Positions 46,231 through 58,032 of a stretch of DNA of 64,000 nucleotides are shown piece after piece (the first letter of the stretch is position 1; each line of letters starts with the position of its first letter). Location: NCBI RefSeq assembly GCF_020525925.1, contig NZ_CP084876.1, forward strand, positions 4,898,001 to 4,962,000, given 5' to 3'. This DNA comes from Klebsiella quasipneumoniae subsp. quasipneumoniae. GTDB lineage: Bacteria; Pseudomonadota; Gammaproteobacteria; Enterobacterales; Enterobacteriaceae. The notes under the pieces were generated by a model. It saw nothing but the letters and a program-made list of their open reading frames with translations, made no database searches and had not been told where the DNA came from. The position numbers and the translations under genes are program-made.

Positions 46231-46354
46231 TGTTCGGCGGCCTGATCCGGCTCGCGCGATGCGTAGGCCGGATCTGGCATAGCCGCCACTCGGCATACAA
46301 GCGGCGCCGTGCCCGCGTACCTGCGGTAGGTAGAGCGAATCCGCTCTACCTACC
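46231..46354. repeat. REP remnant and 13-bp perfect hairpin between fdhF and yjcO
   Basis: A REP-like arm (GTAGGCCGGATCTGGCATAG) lies at 46262-46281. A perfect hairpin, GGTAGGTAGAGCG/CGCTCTACCTACC with a 4-nt AATC loop (46325-46354), is followed by a T-rich stretch (TGTCATTTTCTTCTTTTTCG). It may terminate fdhF transcription. Confidence 0.7.
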
Positions 46355-46427
46355 GATCCCTGTCATTTTCTTCTTTTTCGCCTCCCTTTATACTGCGCGC
46401 TATGTTCCTTGCTGATAATAAATACAA

Positions 46428-47114
46428 ATGAAATACCTCTTTTTATTTTTACTGGTCATTACCAGCGGCGCAGCGGTGGCCACCGAACCGGGTAGCCGGT
46501 ATCAACAGCAGGCGGAAGCCGGCGATCGACGCGCGCAATATTACCTTGCGGATACCTGGGTTAGCTCCGGCGATTATCAGAAAGCCGAATTCTGGGCACA
46601 GAAAGCAGCGGCGCAGGGCGATGGCGACGCGCTGGCCCTGCTGGCGCAGCTAAAAATTCGCAATCCGCAGCAGGCGGACTATCCGCAGGCTCGCCAGCTG
46701 GCGGAAAAAGCCGTCGAGGCCGGCAGTAAATCCGGGGAGATCGTCCTCGCGCGAGTGCTGGTGAACCGTCAGGCTGGCCCCACCGACGTGGCGCACGCCA
46801 TCACGCTTCTGCAGGATGCCGCCCGGGACAGCGAAAGCGATGCGGCGGTAGACGCCCAGATGCTGCTGGGGCTGATCTACGCCAGCGGCGTGCACGGTCC
46901 GGAAGATGATGGGAAAGCGAGCGCCTACTTTAAAGGCAGCTCGGCGCTCTCGCGGACCGGCTATGCCGAATACTGGGCCGGGATGATGTTCCAGCAGGGA
47001 GAGAAAGGCTTTATCGAACCGAATAAGCAGAAGGCGCTGCACTGGCTTAACGTCAGTTGCCTGGAGGGGTTTGATACCGGCTGCGAAGAGTTTGACAGGA
47101 TCAGTAAAGGATAA
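46428..47114 (+). CDS. yjcO: Sel1-repeat exported protein YjcO
   Basis: 228 residues: signal peptide ('YLFLFLLVITSGAAVA') then Sel1-like helical repeats ('AEAGDRRAQYYLADTWVSSGDY', split over residues about 28-50; 'AAAQGDGDALALLAQL'; 'LGLIYASGVHGPEDDGKASAYF'; 'QKALHWLNVSCLEGFDTGC'). Matches E. coli YjcO in size and position after fdhF. Sel1 repeats mediate protein contacts; role unknown. No clear ribosome site precedes the ATG. Confidence 0.9.
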   Translation: MKYLFLFLLVITSGAAVATEPGSRYQQQAEAGDRRAQYYLADTWVSSGDYQKAEFWAQKAAAQGDGDALALLAQLKIRNPQQADYPQARQLAEKAVEAGSKSGEIVLARVLVNRQAGPTDVAHAITLLQDAARDSESDAAVDAQMLLGLIYASGVHGPEDDGKASAYFKGSSALSRTGYAEYWAGMMFQQGEKGFIEPNKQKALHWLNVSCLEGFDTGCEEFDRISKG

Positions 47115-47115
47115 G

Positions 47116-47146
47116 AAAAAGCCCGGCGCTCGCGCCGGGCTTTGTG
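47116..47146. terminator. Bidirectional terminator yjcO / gltP
   Basis: AAAGCCCGGCG/CGCCGGGCTTT 11-bp stem with a 4-nt loop, A run on the left and T-rich on the right. Serves both convergent genes. Confidence 0.93.
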
Positions 47147-47148
47147 TT

Positions 47149-48462
47149 TTATTGCGCGGTTTTATCAAACTTGCCCAGCACTTCGCGTTCATACGCCAGC
47201 GCTTTTTTGCGGTCGAACTTATGCTCCCACTTGGCGATAACCAGCACCGCCAGCGCATTGCCCACCACGTTCAGCGCGGTACGCGCCATGTCGAGGATAC
47301 GGTCGACGCCGGCGATAAAGGCGAGGCCCTCCAGCGGGATCCCGACGCTGCCCAGGGTGGCCAGCAGCACCACAAAAGAGACGCCCGGCACGCCGGCGAT
47401 CCCTTTCGAGGTCACCATCAGGGTCAGTACCAGGGTGATCTCCTGCCAGATGGAGAGGTCGATGCCGTACAGCTGGGCGATAAAGATCGCCGCGATGCTC
47501 TGATACAGCGTTGAGCCATCGAGGTTAAAGGAGTAGCCGGTCGGCACCACGAAGCTGGTGATCGACGCCGGCGCGCCATAGGCTTCCATTTTCTCGATAA
47601 TACGCGGCAGCACGCTCTCGGAGCTGGCGGTGGAGTAAGCCAGAATCAGCTCATCTTTCAGGATGCGGATTAGGATCCAGATGCTCAGGCCGCACAGGCG
47701 GGCGACAATCCCCAGCACCACCAGCGCGAAAAACAGGATCGCGAAGTAAACCAGCAGCACCAGCTTGGCCAGCGGCCACAGCGAGGCGAAACCAAAGGTG
47801 GCGACGGTCACTGAAATCAGGGCGAACACCCCGATCGGCGCATAGCGCATCACCATATGGGTGACTTTGAACATGGTTTCGGAGATGGAGCGGAAGACCG
47901 TCACCAGCGGCTCACGGTGCGTCGCCGGCAGCGAGGAGAGCCCCAGACCAAACAGCACCGAGAAGAAAATAATCGGCAGCATATCGCCTTTCGCCATCGA
48001 CGCCACGATGTTGGTCGGCACCAGCGACAGGATGGTGCCCATCAGGCCATGCGCATGGCTCTGCACCTCAGCGGTGGTGTTCTGGTATTTCGAAATATCA
48101 ACCGCCGCCAGCTGCGACATATCAATGCCCGTTCCCGGCTGGAAGACGTTGGCCAGGGTGATACCCAGCACGATCGCCACCGTGGTGATCACTTCGAAAT
48201 AGATAATGGTTTTGGCGCCGATCCGGCCTAACTGTTTGGCATCGCCCACGCCGGCAATCCCGACCACCAGGGTCGAAATAACAATCGGGACTACGATCAT
48301 TTTAATCAGATGGATAAAGATATCGCCCGCCGGCGTCAGCAAATTGCTAATCAACCAATCGCGACTTTCGGCGTGGTAATGCAGATAACTGCCCAAAAGG
48401 ATACCCAGCACCAGGGCTAGCAAAATTTGCCAGGCCAGACTGACTTTTTTTGTTTTCTTCAC
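47149..48462 (-). CDS. gltP: Glutamate/aspartate:H+ symporter GltP
   Basis: 437 residues, DAACS family. Conserved features are 'HLIKMIVVPIVISTLVVGIAG', shown as residues about 50-70, the serine-rich re-entrant loop 'AYSTASSESVLPR', the unwound 'PTGYSFNLDGSTLYQ', and 'MVTSKGIAGVPGVSFVVLLATLG' in HP2/TM8. The start is GTG at 48462 with AGGA 8 nt upstream, giving the E. coli length of 437. A TTG at 48477 also opens the frame but has no site. In E. coli the nrf operon separates gltP from acs; here it is absent. Confidence 0.96.
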   Translation of the reverse strand: MKKTKKVSLAWQILLALVLGILLGSYLHYHAESRDWLISNLLTPAGDIFIHLIKMIVVPIVISTLVVGIAGVGDAKQLGRIGAKTIIYFEVITTVAIVLGITLANVFQPGTGIDMSQLAAVDISKYQNTTAEVQSHAHGLMGTILSLVPTNIVASMAKGDMLPIIFFSVLFGLGLSSLPATHREPLVTVFRSISETMFKVTHMVMRYAPIGVFALISVTVATFGFASLWPLAKLVLLVYFAILFFALVVLGIVARLCGLSIWILIRILKDELILAYSTASSESVLPRIIEKMEAYGAPASITSFVVPTGYSFNLDGSTLYQSIAAIFIAQLYGIDLSIWQEITLVLTLMVTSKGIAGVPGVSFVVLLATLGSVGIPLEGLAFIAGVDRILDMARTALNVVGNALAVLVIAKWEHKFDRKKALAYEREVLGKFDKTAQ

Positions 48463-48874
48463 TACTGACTTCCTCAATGAAAGGCACCATTCCTTTTCGT
48501 CATGGTACCCACTGCAGGGGGTATGAATTGTGTTGCGTTGCTTTGTGGGGTTATTTAACGCGCAATATCAGTATCATTTGCACGGCATGCTGCGCAAGCC
48601 TTTAAGAATAGGGCTTTCTTCTGGTTTTCTGCATAAAGTCACGAATTTCCCCCAGTTACAATGCATAAGTATTTGTAATAAAAAATATTTCACATCTTCC
48701 GTTTCTATAAATTCATTTACGTAATTATTTCACTTCAAAGTTTCATTTGACGAAATTTCACTCAGTTGAATCATTGCGTGATCTGCCCCCCAATTAACAA
48801 ACAAAGCTGTCAAAACCCCTACTCTTAACGTTTGTTTGACATATATTTAACAAGTTCAAAGGAGAAAAAAAGCC
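48463..48874. other. Divergent gltP / acs regulatory region
   Basis: 412 bp without a gene, AT-rich near acs. TATATT at 48842 is a plausible -10 without a good -35, as expected for an activator-dependent promoter. A weak CRP-like half-site, GTGATCTGCC, at about 48778 lies about 70 bp upstream, where CRP binds at E. coli acs. No full CRP palindrome could be found. Confidence 0.4.
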
Positions 48875-50833
48875 ATGAGCCAAATACACAAACACCCTAT
48901 TCCCGCTAACATTGCGGAACGTTGCCTGATTAACCCGGATCAGTACAAGGCGCAGTATCAACAATCCATAACCGACCCTGATACATTCTGGGGCGAGCAG
49001 GGCAAAATCCTTGACTGGATGCGCCCCTATACCCGCGTGAAGAATACCTCCTTTGCGCCGGGTAACATTTCCATCAAATGGTATGAAGACGGCACCCTGA
49101 ACCTCGCCGCCAACTGCCTCGACCGCCATCTCGCCGAGCGCGGCGATCAAACCGCCATCATCTGGGAAGGCGACGACGCCAGCCAGAGCAAGCACCTCAC
49201 CTACCGTGAACTGCATGCGGACGTCTGCCGCTTCGCCAATGTGCTGCTCGGCCTCGGGATTAAAAAAGGCGACGTGGTCGCCATCTATATGCCGATGGTG
49301 CCGGAAGCCGCGGTGGCGATGCTGGCCTGCGCCCGCATCGGCGCCATCCACTCGGTGATTTTCGGTGGCTTCTCGCCGGAGGCAGTGGCCGGACGCATTA
49401 TCGACTCCAGCTCGCGCCTGGTGATCACCGCGGATGAAGGGCTGCGCGCCGGTCGCGCCATCCCGCTGAAGAAAAACGTCGATGACGCGCTGAAAAACCC
49501 GAACGTCAACAGCATTGAACACGTCGTGGTCCTGAAACGTACCGGCGGTAAAATCGACTGGCAGGAAGGCCGCGATCTGTGGTGGAGCGATCTGATGGCG
49601 AACGCCAGCGCCGAACACCGCCCCGTCGAGATGAACGCCGAAGATCCGCTGTTCATCCTCTATACCTCTGGCTCCACCGGTAAACCGAAAGGGGTGTTGC
49701 ACACCACCGGCGGCTATCTGGTCTACGCGGCCACCACCTTTAAATACGTTTTCGATTACCACCCGGGCGATATTTACTGGTGCACCGCCGATGTCGGCTG
49801 GGTCACCGGCCACAGCTATCTGCTGTACGGCCCGCTGGCCTGCGGCGCCACCACTCTGATGTTCGAAGGGGTGCCGAACTGGCCAACCCCGGCGCGTATG
49901 TGCCAGGTCGTCGATAAGCATAAGGTCAGCATTCTGTATACCGCTCCGACGGCGATCCGTGCCCTGATGGCGGAAGGCGACAAGGCTATCGAAGGCACGG
50001 ACCGCTCCTCACTGCGCATTCTCGGCTCGGTCGGCGAACCCATTAACCCGGAAGCCTGGGAGTGGTACTGGAAGAAGATCGGTAACGAGAAGTGCCCGGT
50101 GATGGACACCTGGTGGCAGACCGAAACCGGCGGCTTTATGATCACCCCGCTGCCGGGGGCGATTGAGCTGAAGGCTGGCTCCGCTACCCGCCCGTTCTTC
50201 GGCGTTCAGCCGGTGCTGGTGGATAACGAAGGGCTGCCGCTGGATGGCGCCACCGAGGGCAATCTTGCCATCGCCGACTCCTGGCCCGGCCAGGCGCGAA
50301 CCCTGTTCGGGGATCATGAGCGCTTTGAGCAAACCTACTTCTCCACCTTCAAAAATATGTACTTTAGCGGCGACGGCGCGCGCCGAGATGAAGATGGCTA
50401 TTACTGGATCACCGGCCGCGTGGATGACGTTCTGAACGTCTCCGGCCACCGTCTGGGTACTGCCGAGATCGAATCGGCGCTGGTGTCACACCCGAAAATC
50501 GCCGAAGCGGCAGTGGTCGGTATTCCGCACAACATCAAGGGCCAGGCTATCTACGCCTACGTGACGCTCAATCACGGTGAAGAACCGACGCCGGAGCTGT
50601 ATGCGGAAGTGCGTAACTGGGTGCGTAAAGAGATTGGCCCGCTGGCGACGCCGGATGTTCTGCACTGGACCGATTCGTTGCCAAAAACCCGCTCGGGCAA
50701 AATTATGCGCCGCATTCTGCGCAAGATCGCCGCGGGCGACACCAGCAACCTCGGCGATACCTCGACTCTCGCCGATCCTGGCGTAGTGGAAAAACTGCTC
50801 GAAGAGAAGCAGGCCATTACCATGCCTTCTTAA
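48875..50833 (+). CDS. acs: Acetyl-CoA synthetase Acs
   Basis: 652 residues, the E. coli length. ANL superfamily motifs: P-loop '[17 protein letters not shown]', '[11 protein letters not shown]', '[26 protein letters not shown]' hinge region, and the acetylation-controlled lysine in '[13 protein letters not shown]'. Converts acetate, ATP and CoA to acetyl-CoA for high-affinity acetate scavenging. First gene of acs-yjcH-actP. AAAGGAG lies about 10 nt upstream of the ATG. Confidence 0.98.
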   Translation: MSQIHKHPIPANIAERCLINPDQYKAQYQQSITDPDTFWGEQGKILDWMRPYTRVKNTSFAPGNISIKWYEDGTLNLAANCLDRHLAERGDQTAIIWEGDDASQSKHLTYRELHADVCRFANVLLGLGIKKGDVVAIYMPMVPEAAVAMLACARIGAIHSVIFGGFSPEAVAGRIIDSSSRLVITADEGLRAGRAIPLKKNVDDALKNPNVNSIEHVVVLKRTGGKIDWQEGRDLWWSDLMANASAEHRPVEMNAEDPLFILYTSGSTGKPKGVLHTTGGYLVYAATTFKYVFDYHPGDIYWCTADVGWVTGHSYLLYGPLACGATTLMFEGVPNWPTPARMCQVVDKHKVSILYTAPTAIRALMAEGDKAIEGTDRSSLRILGSVGEPINPEAWEWYWKKIGNEKCPVMDTWWQTETGGFMITPLPGAIELKAGSATRPFFGVQPVLVDNEGLPLDGATEGNLAIADSWPGQARTLFGDHERFEQTYFSTFKNMYFSGDGARRDEDGYYWITGRVDDVLNVSGHRLGTAEIESALVSHPKIAEAAVVGIPHNIKGQAIYAYVTLNHGEEPTPELYAEVRNWVRKEIGPLATPDVLHWTDSLPKTRSGKIMRRILRKIAAGDTSNLGDTSTLADPGVVEKLLEEKQAITMPS

Positions 50834-51017
50834 GTAAGGACCGATTCCCTACACCCTCTCCCCCACCGGGGAGAGGATAAAAATAAGTCCCTCCCCCAGG
50901 ATTTCACTCGCAGGAACGCCGTCAGCGAACCGTATCCCGGCCTTTAACGCCGGAGGGGTTGCTGTCGCCAGCGTCCGCTGCGTGGATGACGAAAGGGAGA
51001 CCTCTGGAGACGCTAAG
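50834..51017. repeat. Intergenic hairpin element between acs and yjcH
   Basis: 184 bp with a perfect 9-bp stem CCTCTCCCC/GGGGAGAGG (50855-50876), a common enterobacterial intergenic palindrome, followed by ATAAAAATAAG. A second GC-rich arm (CCCGGCCTTTAACGCCGG) lies near 50934. No T run; likely a read-through mRNA hairpin within the operon. Confidence 0.55.
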
Positions 51018-52981
<1,964 letters not shown>

Positions 52982-52988
52982 TCTTCTC

Positions 52989-53018
52989 CCCCTTCCCCGG
53001 CATCGTCCGGGGAAGGGG
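52989..53018 (+). terminator. Terminator after actP
   Basis: 12-bp perfect stem CCCCTTCCCCGG/CCGGGGAAGGGG with a 6-nt CATCGT loop, followed by CTTATTCTG. It also separates actP from the convergent fimbrial operon. Confidence 0.8.
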
Positions 53019-53033
53019 CTTATTCTGCCCCCG

Positions 53034-54131
53034 TCAGTTGTAGGTGAAGGTGATCACCCCTGCTGCGTTTGCTGAACCTGCTGTCACTATACTTCCCGTC
53101 TTATAATAGTTTGTGGAAAAAGCGAGCGACTGCTGAGCGGCTGCCCCGCCAGGACTGTCGGGATGGGTGAAATAGCTATAGCTGGCATCTGCGCCGTCGT
53201 TCGTTACCGTCGTACGGCTCGAGGTATAGAGGCTGATGTCGGTATTCAATGGCAGCGCTTCGCCATCCAGATTCAACTGGACCCCCACCCCGGTGGCAAC
53301 ATTCTCTTCTGCCGTTAAGGCCATTACGGTGTTATCCGGATTATCCCCACTCGCTTCCGCCGCCACCACCCGCATCGAAACATTGGTTCCCGGCTCGCAA
53401 AAGAGATTCATGGACTGCCGCGCTGATCCTACCTTCGTCGCGCTATTAAACTCGCCGGTATTGATGCTGCCCATGGCAAAACTAAGATTATTGCTACTGA
53501 CATCGCACCCCATCGGGATCATCTGGATGCTGGTGGTTCCGCTGATATGCAGTTGAGAAATCGCTACCGAGCCTGACTTATCCTTTGCCGATACCGTCGC
53601 CACCGGGTCGTTAAAGGATAATGTACTATTGCTGGCAATCGCGCCGCCAGTCGCTACCAGCTGCAGCTGATACGCCGGGGTGTAATGTGTGGAAGCGTAG
53701 AAATCTAAAAAGCCATTAGGTTCACCGAGTTTAAAGTTGGCATCGCCGATATAATGCACCTGCGAGTCGGGAGTGAAATCATCTGTATCGTTCTCATATT
53801 CACCACTGATATTAAGCCACACTTTAACGCGTATCCCGATCCCCTGCACCGAGGTGGTATAGATGTTATCGCCGACCAACGCCCCGGCATTGCTCGAAGA
53901 CCAGGCAAACACCGCGTAAATTTGCCCCTGGCAATTGAGCATAAACGTTTGCGCGTGATTCATTTTCCCGGAATCGTATAGCACCGTACCCGCGGTATAA
54001 TTTCCGGCGTTGATAAGTATTTTTTCCGGCAGGTTAGTCATCGAGATATCGCCATAATTTTTCCCCTCACATAACGCCCAGCTGTAGGAGGGGATCAGCA
54101 CCACAATGAAAAATAAAATAAGCTTTTTCAT
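53034..54131 (-). CDS. Fimbrial tip adhesin (two-domain)
   Basis: 365 residues. Signal peptide ('KKLILFFIVVLIPSYSWA') then a putative receptor-binding domain to about residue 205 with Cys in 'LCEGKNYG' and 'LNCQGQ'. A C-terminal pilin domain from about 205 has 'MGCDVSSNNLSFAMGSINTGEF', spanning residues about 207-228, 'NLFCEPGTNVSMRV', and a terminal beta strand 'AGVITFTYN' with penultimate Tyr for chaperone binding. This is the FimH/MrkD-like adhesin layout. The N-terminal domain does not resemble FimH or MrkD to me, so the receptor is unknown. Last gene of the operon. Confidence 0.85.
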   Translation of the reverse strand: MKKLILFFIVVLIPSYSWALCEGKNYGDISMTNLPEKILINAGNYTAGTVLYDSGKMNHAQTFMLNCQGQIYAVFAWSSSNAGALVGDNIYTTSVQGIGIRVKVWLNISGEYENDTDDFTPDSQVHYIGDANFKLGEPNGFLDFYASTHYTPAYQLQLVATGGAIASNSTLSFNDPVATVSAKDKSGSVAISQLHISGTTSIQMIPMGCDVSSNNLSFAMGSINTGEFNSATKVGSARQSMNLFCEPGTNVSMRVVAAEASGDNPDNTVMALTAEENVATGVGVQLNLDGEALPLNTDISLYTSSRTTVTNDGADASYSYFTHPDSPGGAAAQQSLAFSTNYYKTGSIVTAGSANAAGVITFTYN

Positions 54132-54151
54132 AAACTTCCCTGTCGAAATGA

Positions 54152-54703
54152 TTATTTATAAGCCACATCAAACGTGGCGGTAAAACCGACAATGCCGGGA
54201 CTCACCTGGCCATAAGGTGAGTACATCCGTGCCGCCATGGTGAACGTGTGGATGTCCGCTTCGCTATCAAAGGTGAAGAGATACTGGTTACCGGGGCCCA
54301 GCGGCTGCTGGTCGGCCATGCTGAGCAGTTGCAAACCAATGCCGCTGGCCCCGCTATTGCCTGTCATATAGCTTTTATAGATCGAAGTATGGGCTTCATC
54401 GAAACCAGCCCCACTGAATGTGATCGTCACTGCCGACGCATAGGCGGAACAGTTGGAAAAGAGCAGCTTAACCGGCACGCTGGCGCTGCTCGATCCCGCT
54501 TTTCCGGAGAACGTCTGATAGGGAACGGTGCCCAAATCAATACGATTCGACGGCTCCACAGCCACCTCACAGGAGGGCGCTTCGATCGTGCCCGTAACCT
54601 TAAAATTGACCGTGCTGTTGCTCTCGTAAGCCAACCCGGGAGCGGAGAGCAGTAAAAGGCTAGCCAGTACACAGCCCCCTGCTCCGCAGTCTTTAATGCT
54701 CAT
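54152..54703 (-). CDS. Minor fimbrial subunit
   Basis: 183 residues, signal peptide ('CVLASLLLLSAPGLA') and a pilin domain: 'VNFKVTGTIEAPSCEVAVEPS', spanning residues about 33-53, with partner Cys in 'LLFSNCSAYA', and the terminal strand 'GFTATFDVAYK'. The ATG at 54703 has AAGGG 6 nt upstream; an ATG at 54739 overlapping the usher stop has none. Probably a tip-linker or fimbrial adaptor between rod and adhesin. Confidence 0.82.
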   Translation of the reverse strand: MSIKDCGAGGCVLASLLLLSAPGLAYESNSTVNFKVTGTIEAPSCEVAVEPSNRIDLGTVPYQTFSGKAGSSSASVPVKLLFSNCSAYASAVTITFSGAGFDEAHTSIYKSYMTGNSGASGIGLQLLSMADQQPLGPGNQYLFTFDSEADIHTFTMAARMYSPYGQVSPGIVGFTATFDVAYK

Positions 54704-54738
54704 ATCAGCCCTTTTTTCCTGTTGCGAACGTGCGGCCA

Positions 54739-57330
54739 TTATCGGCAGATGGCCTGATAAAACTGAATATTGTCGCTCAGCGTGGTGCTGGAGAAATCAT
54801 AATGAGCGGTGCACTGCTCACTGCTTTTGTCCCCCCAGCGTGCTAGCAGCTGGCCTTTTTTCTGCAACCCCGTCAGGTAAACCTGCCCCTCATCGCCAAC
54901 GATATTGCTGCGCGAGACGCTGGTGTTAGGCCGGGCGTTATCGAGGGTCACCAGCGCGCCGAAGGGCACCACCCCGCTGCGGGTGCGCAGTGTGAGCATC
55001 GCCTTATAGCCAATTCGCGTGTCATACTGCACTTTGACGATCGCGTTGCGCGTCGGTACCACCGTTCTGGCAACGTTATCCACTTCAGCGCCGGGGATTT
55101 CCTGTTCATCCAGCGCCAGGCTATTACGATGGTATGGACGGACGTAGGGCACCACGGCATATCCGGTGGAATCCGTCGTCACGTTTGTCTGGCCGCGCAC
55201 CGTCACATCGCTGACGCCGGGGGTCTCGACCAGCGCCGAACTCTCCCCCAGAAAGCGTGACAGCGTGAGCCCACCTGAATGGGCGACCATGCCGCCGCGC
55301 AGCGAATAGTTGTAGTGATTGCTGTAGCGGTCGTAGCCATAGCCGCCCGCCACGTCGCCTTTTGCCCCCTGGTAGTTGACGCTGAGGTTGCCGGAAGTGC
55401 TCTTATCCTGGGTGTTGTACCCTTCCAGCACGCTCCAGTTCAGGGAGCGATCCTCGAACGCTGAACCGTTAAGTCCCACGCTGTGCGTGGTGTCGTTATG
55501 GCGGCCATGGTTCATGGTGTAATTCGCCGAGAGTGAGTCTCCCAGCGGAATGCTTAACGTCAGGGAGACGACCGTATCGCTGGCCGGCCGGTTATGACCG
55601 CTGTCATCGGTGTTCTGCACGTTGCGGTTATAGGAATAGTTAATAAAGTAGGAGGCTTTGCCGATTGCTCCGCTATAGCCCACCCCGACCGACGCCATGC
55701 GCGAGTTGTCCCAGTAGGTTTCATTGATCAGCGACAGCGAAAGTGAGCCATAGCCAAACAGCGTCTGTGACACCGAGGCGTCAAAACGGCCTTTCGTTCT
55801 GCCGTTGCTGGTACAGCAGTCATACTGAGTGGAAGCGTTATCGATAAAATCCTGAAACGAATAGTATCCCGCGGTGGAGTAGCGATAACCGGCCACGGAA
55901 AAGTTGGTCCCGGTCTGGAGAAAACTTTTGCTAAAGCGGACGCGATAAGATTGCCCCTGTTCTTTACTGGTCGATGTGGCCGCGGCGTTGGCGTTGACAT
56001 CAGCCCATGACTGAGAACCATCAAATGAGAGGGCGCCGATAGTCCCAAGATTAAAACCGGCGCCTAACAGCAAGTTGGTGTATTTATCTTCCGCCTGCTG
56101 AAAGCCGCTATAAAGAGTAACGTTGCTGGTCACGCCATAAACCAGAGAGGACTGAATAAAGTTATATTCTTTATCGTCGGAGCTACCTGAGCGCGTTCTG
56201 CCACTGCTCAGCGCATAGTCCAGCTGGCCCTCGCGCTGCAGGATCGCCAGCGAGGCGAATGGCACCACAAAGTTTTGCTCGCTGCCGTCAGACTCTTTAA
56301 TGCTGACGTACAGATCGCCGGCGCTGCCGGTGGCGTAAAGATCTTTTATTTCAAAGGCGCCGGGTGCAACGGTGGTTTTATAAATGCTATAGCCATTCTG
56401 ATAGACCGAGACCTCAGCGGTGGTACGCGCAATACCCTTGATCGTCGGCGCAAACCCGTGAAGGCTATCCGGCAGCATCTCTTTATCTGAGCTGAGCTGT
56501 AGGCCGGTAAAGCTCATGCTGTCGAAGATGCCGGACGACGTATAGGTGTTGCCCACCACCAGTTGACTGCGCAGGGTTTGGATATCGCGGGTGATATAGG
56601 AGTATACCGACTCCCAGCGACTGCTATTGTCGCTGTGGCTATAGGTGCTGTAGTTGCGCAGGCGCCACGGCCCCAGGTTCACGCCAGGCTGCAGGCTGAT
56701 AAACTGGCTGTCGATAGTCGCGCCGTTATGTCGCGGGGTATTGCGCTGCCCGGAAATGCTGTAGTTGAGAATACCGGCGTTAATCCCCTGCTGCCACTGG
56801 CTCTCCGGCACATAGTCCCTGGGGCGGTTCAGCATGGCGGCTTGTGGGACGGTAAAATCTATCCGCTGTTGGGCAAGTGAAACCGTAAACGTCACGCCCG
56901 GGATCGCCGACAGCTGAGCACAGGTTTCTCCTGCCTCGAACAGCTTCGGATAGGCGGCGGTATTGATGAGCCATGAATGAAGAAACTCCGTAGAAAGACA
57001 GGGAGTCACCGTTGCGTTTGCACCAGCGTCAGGGTTATTTACCTGAAACAGGAGCGATTCAGAACCGACATACTTATCATTGATGAAAACATCCAGGTAA
57101 TAAGTACCCGGCGGTACGCCATCTTGCGAAAAATAAGACAGATCAACTGAAGTCGCACTATTAGCGGTGACTTCGAGTAGGTTTGGGTTGAAATATTCGC
57201 CGGCCTCAGCGCAAGTAGATAGGGTACTCAGGCACAGAAAAATAGCGACGCAGAGACTTTTAGTTGGAAATAGCGGCTCAATGCTACTGAATAAGAGCGG
57301 TATATTTCTTCCCTGACATACCATAATCAT
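54739..57330 (-). CDS. Fimbrial outer-membrane usher (FimD family)
   Basis: 863 residues. After a signal peptide: periplasmic N domain ('YFNPNLLEV...DLSYFSQDGVPPGTYYLDVFIN'), 24-strand barrel with 'SGQRNTPRHNGATIDSQF'-type and 'GFAPTIKGIARTTAEVSVYQNG' (plug region, residues about 275-297), then C-terminal domains with paired Cys ('SSEQCTAHYDF', 'FYQAICR'). It catalyses ordered pilus assembly and secretion. ATG at 57330 has GGAG 5 nt upstream and lies inside the end of the chaperone gene (47-nt overlap). Confidence 0.93.
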   Translation of the reverse strand: MIMVCQGRNIPLLFSSIEPLFPTKSLCVAIFLCLSTLSTCAEAGEYFNPNLLEVTANSATSVDLSYFSQDGVPPGTYYLDVFINDKYVGSESLLFQVNNPDAGANATVTPCLSTEFLHSWLINTAAYPKLFEAGETCAQLSAIPGVTFTVSLAQQRIDFTVPQAAMLNRPRDYVPESQWQQGINAGILNYSISGQRNTPRHNGATIDSQFISLQPGVNLGPWRLRNYSTYSHSDNSSRWESVYSYITRDIQTLRSQLVVGNTYTSSGIFDSMSFTGLQLSSDKEMLPDSLHGFAPTIKGIARTTAEVSVYQNGYSIYKTTVAPGAFEIKDLYATGSAGDLYVSIKESDGSEQNFVVPFASLAILQREGQLDYALSSGRTRSGSSDDKEYNFIQSSLVYGVTSNVTLYSGFQQAEDKYTNLLLGAGFNLGTIGALSFDGSQSWADVNANAAATSTSKEQGQSYRVRFSKSFLQTGTNFSVAGYRYSTAGYYSFQDFIDNASTQYDCCTSNGRTKGRFDASVSQTLFGYGSLSLSLINETYWDNSRMASVGVGYSGAIGKASYFINYSYNRNVQNTDDSGHNRPASDTVVSLTLSIPLGDSLSANYTMNHGRHNDTTHSVGLNGSAFEDRSLNWSVLEGYNTQDKSTSGNLSVNYQGAKGDVAGGYGYDRYSNHYNYSLRGGMVAHSGGLTLSRFLGESSALVETPGVSDVTVRGQTNVTTDSTGYAVVPYVRPYHRNSLALDEQEIPGAEVDNVARTVVPTRNAIVKVQYDTRIGYKAMLTLRTRSGVVPFGALVTLDNARPNTSVSRSNIVGDEGQVYLTGLQKKGQLLARWGDKSSEQCTAHYDFSSTTLSDNIQFYQAICR

Positions 57331-57973
57331 TAATCACGCTCCATGTGATTTCTTTTTTTCCTGCCGAGGACAGGTTACTCCTGACGGGTATTTTTAAAGT
57401 CGAAAACGGGGCTGCAAACCATGCACCAGAAATATTTTTACCGTTAATACTAACCTGCGAGAAATTCATATACACTGGCGAACTATTTTTTACCGTTAGG
57501 GACGCCCCTTCTTTACCCCATCGTAATTTGTCGGCATAGCTTTCTGGTGTATTACCTTTTAACGCGGCAGGCCGGTAAATTAATTTTATTTTCGAGTTGA
57601 TAGCAAACTGCACGACATTTTTATCAGGAATATATTCCGTCGCCGGGATCCCTTTAATATTTAGCCAAAACATGGATTCGCGGTCGTCTGGTAACATCTT
57701 TCCTGAACGGACAATACGCACAAATCCTTTTTCTCTGGCTTTAAGACGAAATAGCGGTGGTGTAATAATAAATGCATCTTTTGCTGGTGAAGCAGCATCA
57801 ACCACAGAGAGCCAGGACTGCACGATATTGCTGTTCTGATCTTTATTCTCAACGCTAATAACGGCGTTATTCTTCGTACCATCAAAGACAAGGCGCGTAC
57901 CGCCAACCACCACGCTGGCTTGCGCGATAGAAGACGACAGCACTAAACCAACCACAAAAAAAGGATATCTCAT
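57284..57973 (-). CDS. Periplasmic fimbrial chaperone (PapD family)
   Basis: 229 residues: signal peptide ('FFVVGLVLSSSIAQA'), then two Ig-like domains with 'VVVGGTRLVFDGTKNNAVISVEN', spanning residues about 21-43, the G1 strand 'SMFWLNIKGIPA' and 'KLIYRPAAL' (conserved Lys/Arg region), and 'INDYG'. It holds pilins by donor-strand complementation. Second gene of the operon; overlaps the usher start. Confidence 0.93.
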   Translation of the reverse strand: MRYPFFVVGLVLSSSIAQASVVVGGTRLVFDGTKNNAVISVENKDQNSNIVQSWLSVVDAASPAKDAFIITPPLFRLKAREKGFVRIVRSGKMLPDDRESMFWLNIKGIPATEYIPDKNVVQFAINSKIKLIYRPAALKGNTPESYADKLRWGKEGASLTVKNSSPVYMNFSQVSINGKNISGAWFAAPFSTLKIPVRSNLSSAGKKEITWSVINDYGMSGKKYTALIQ

Positions 57974-58032
57974 ACGCTTAAATAAGGGGAATAACAGACG
58001 ATCCCCCTTTCTCCCTTCAATAAAATGCAGAA

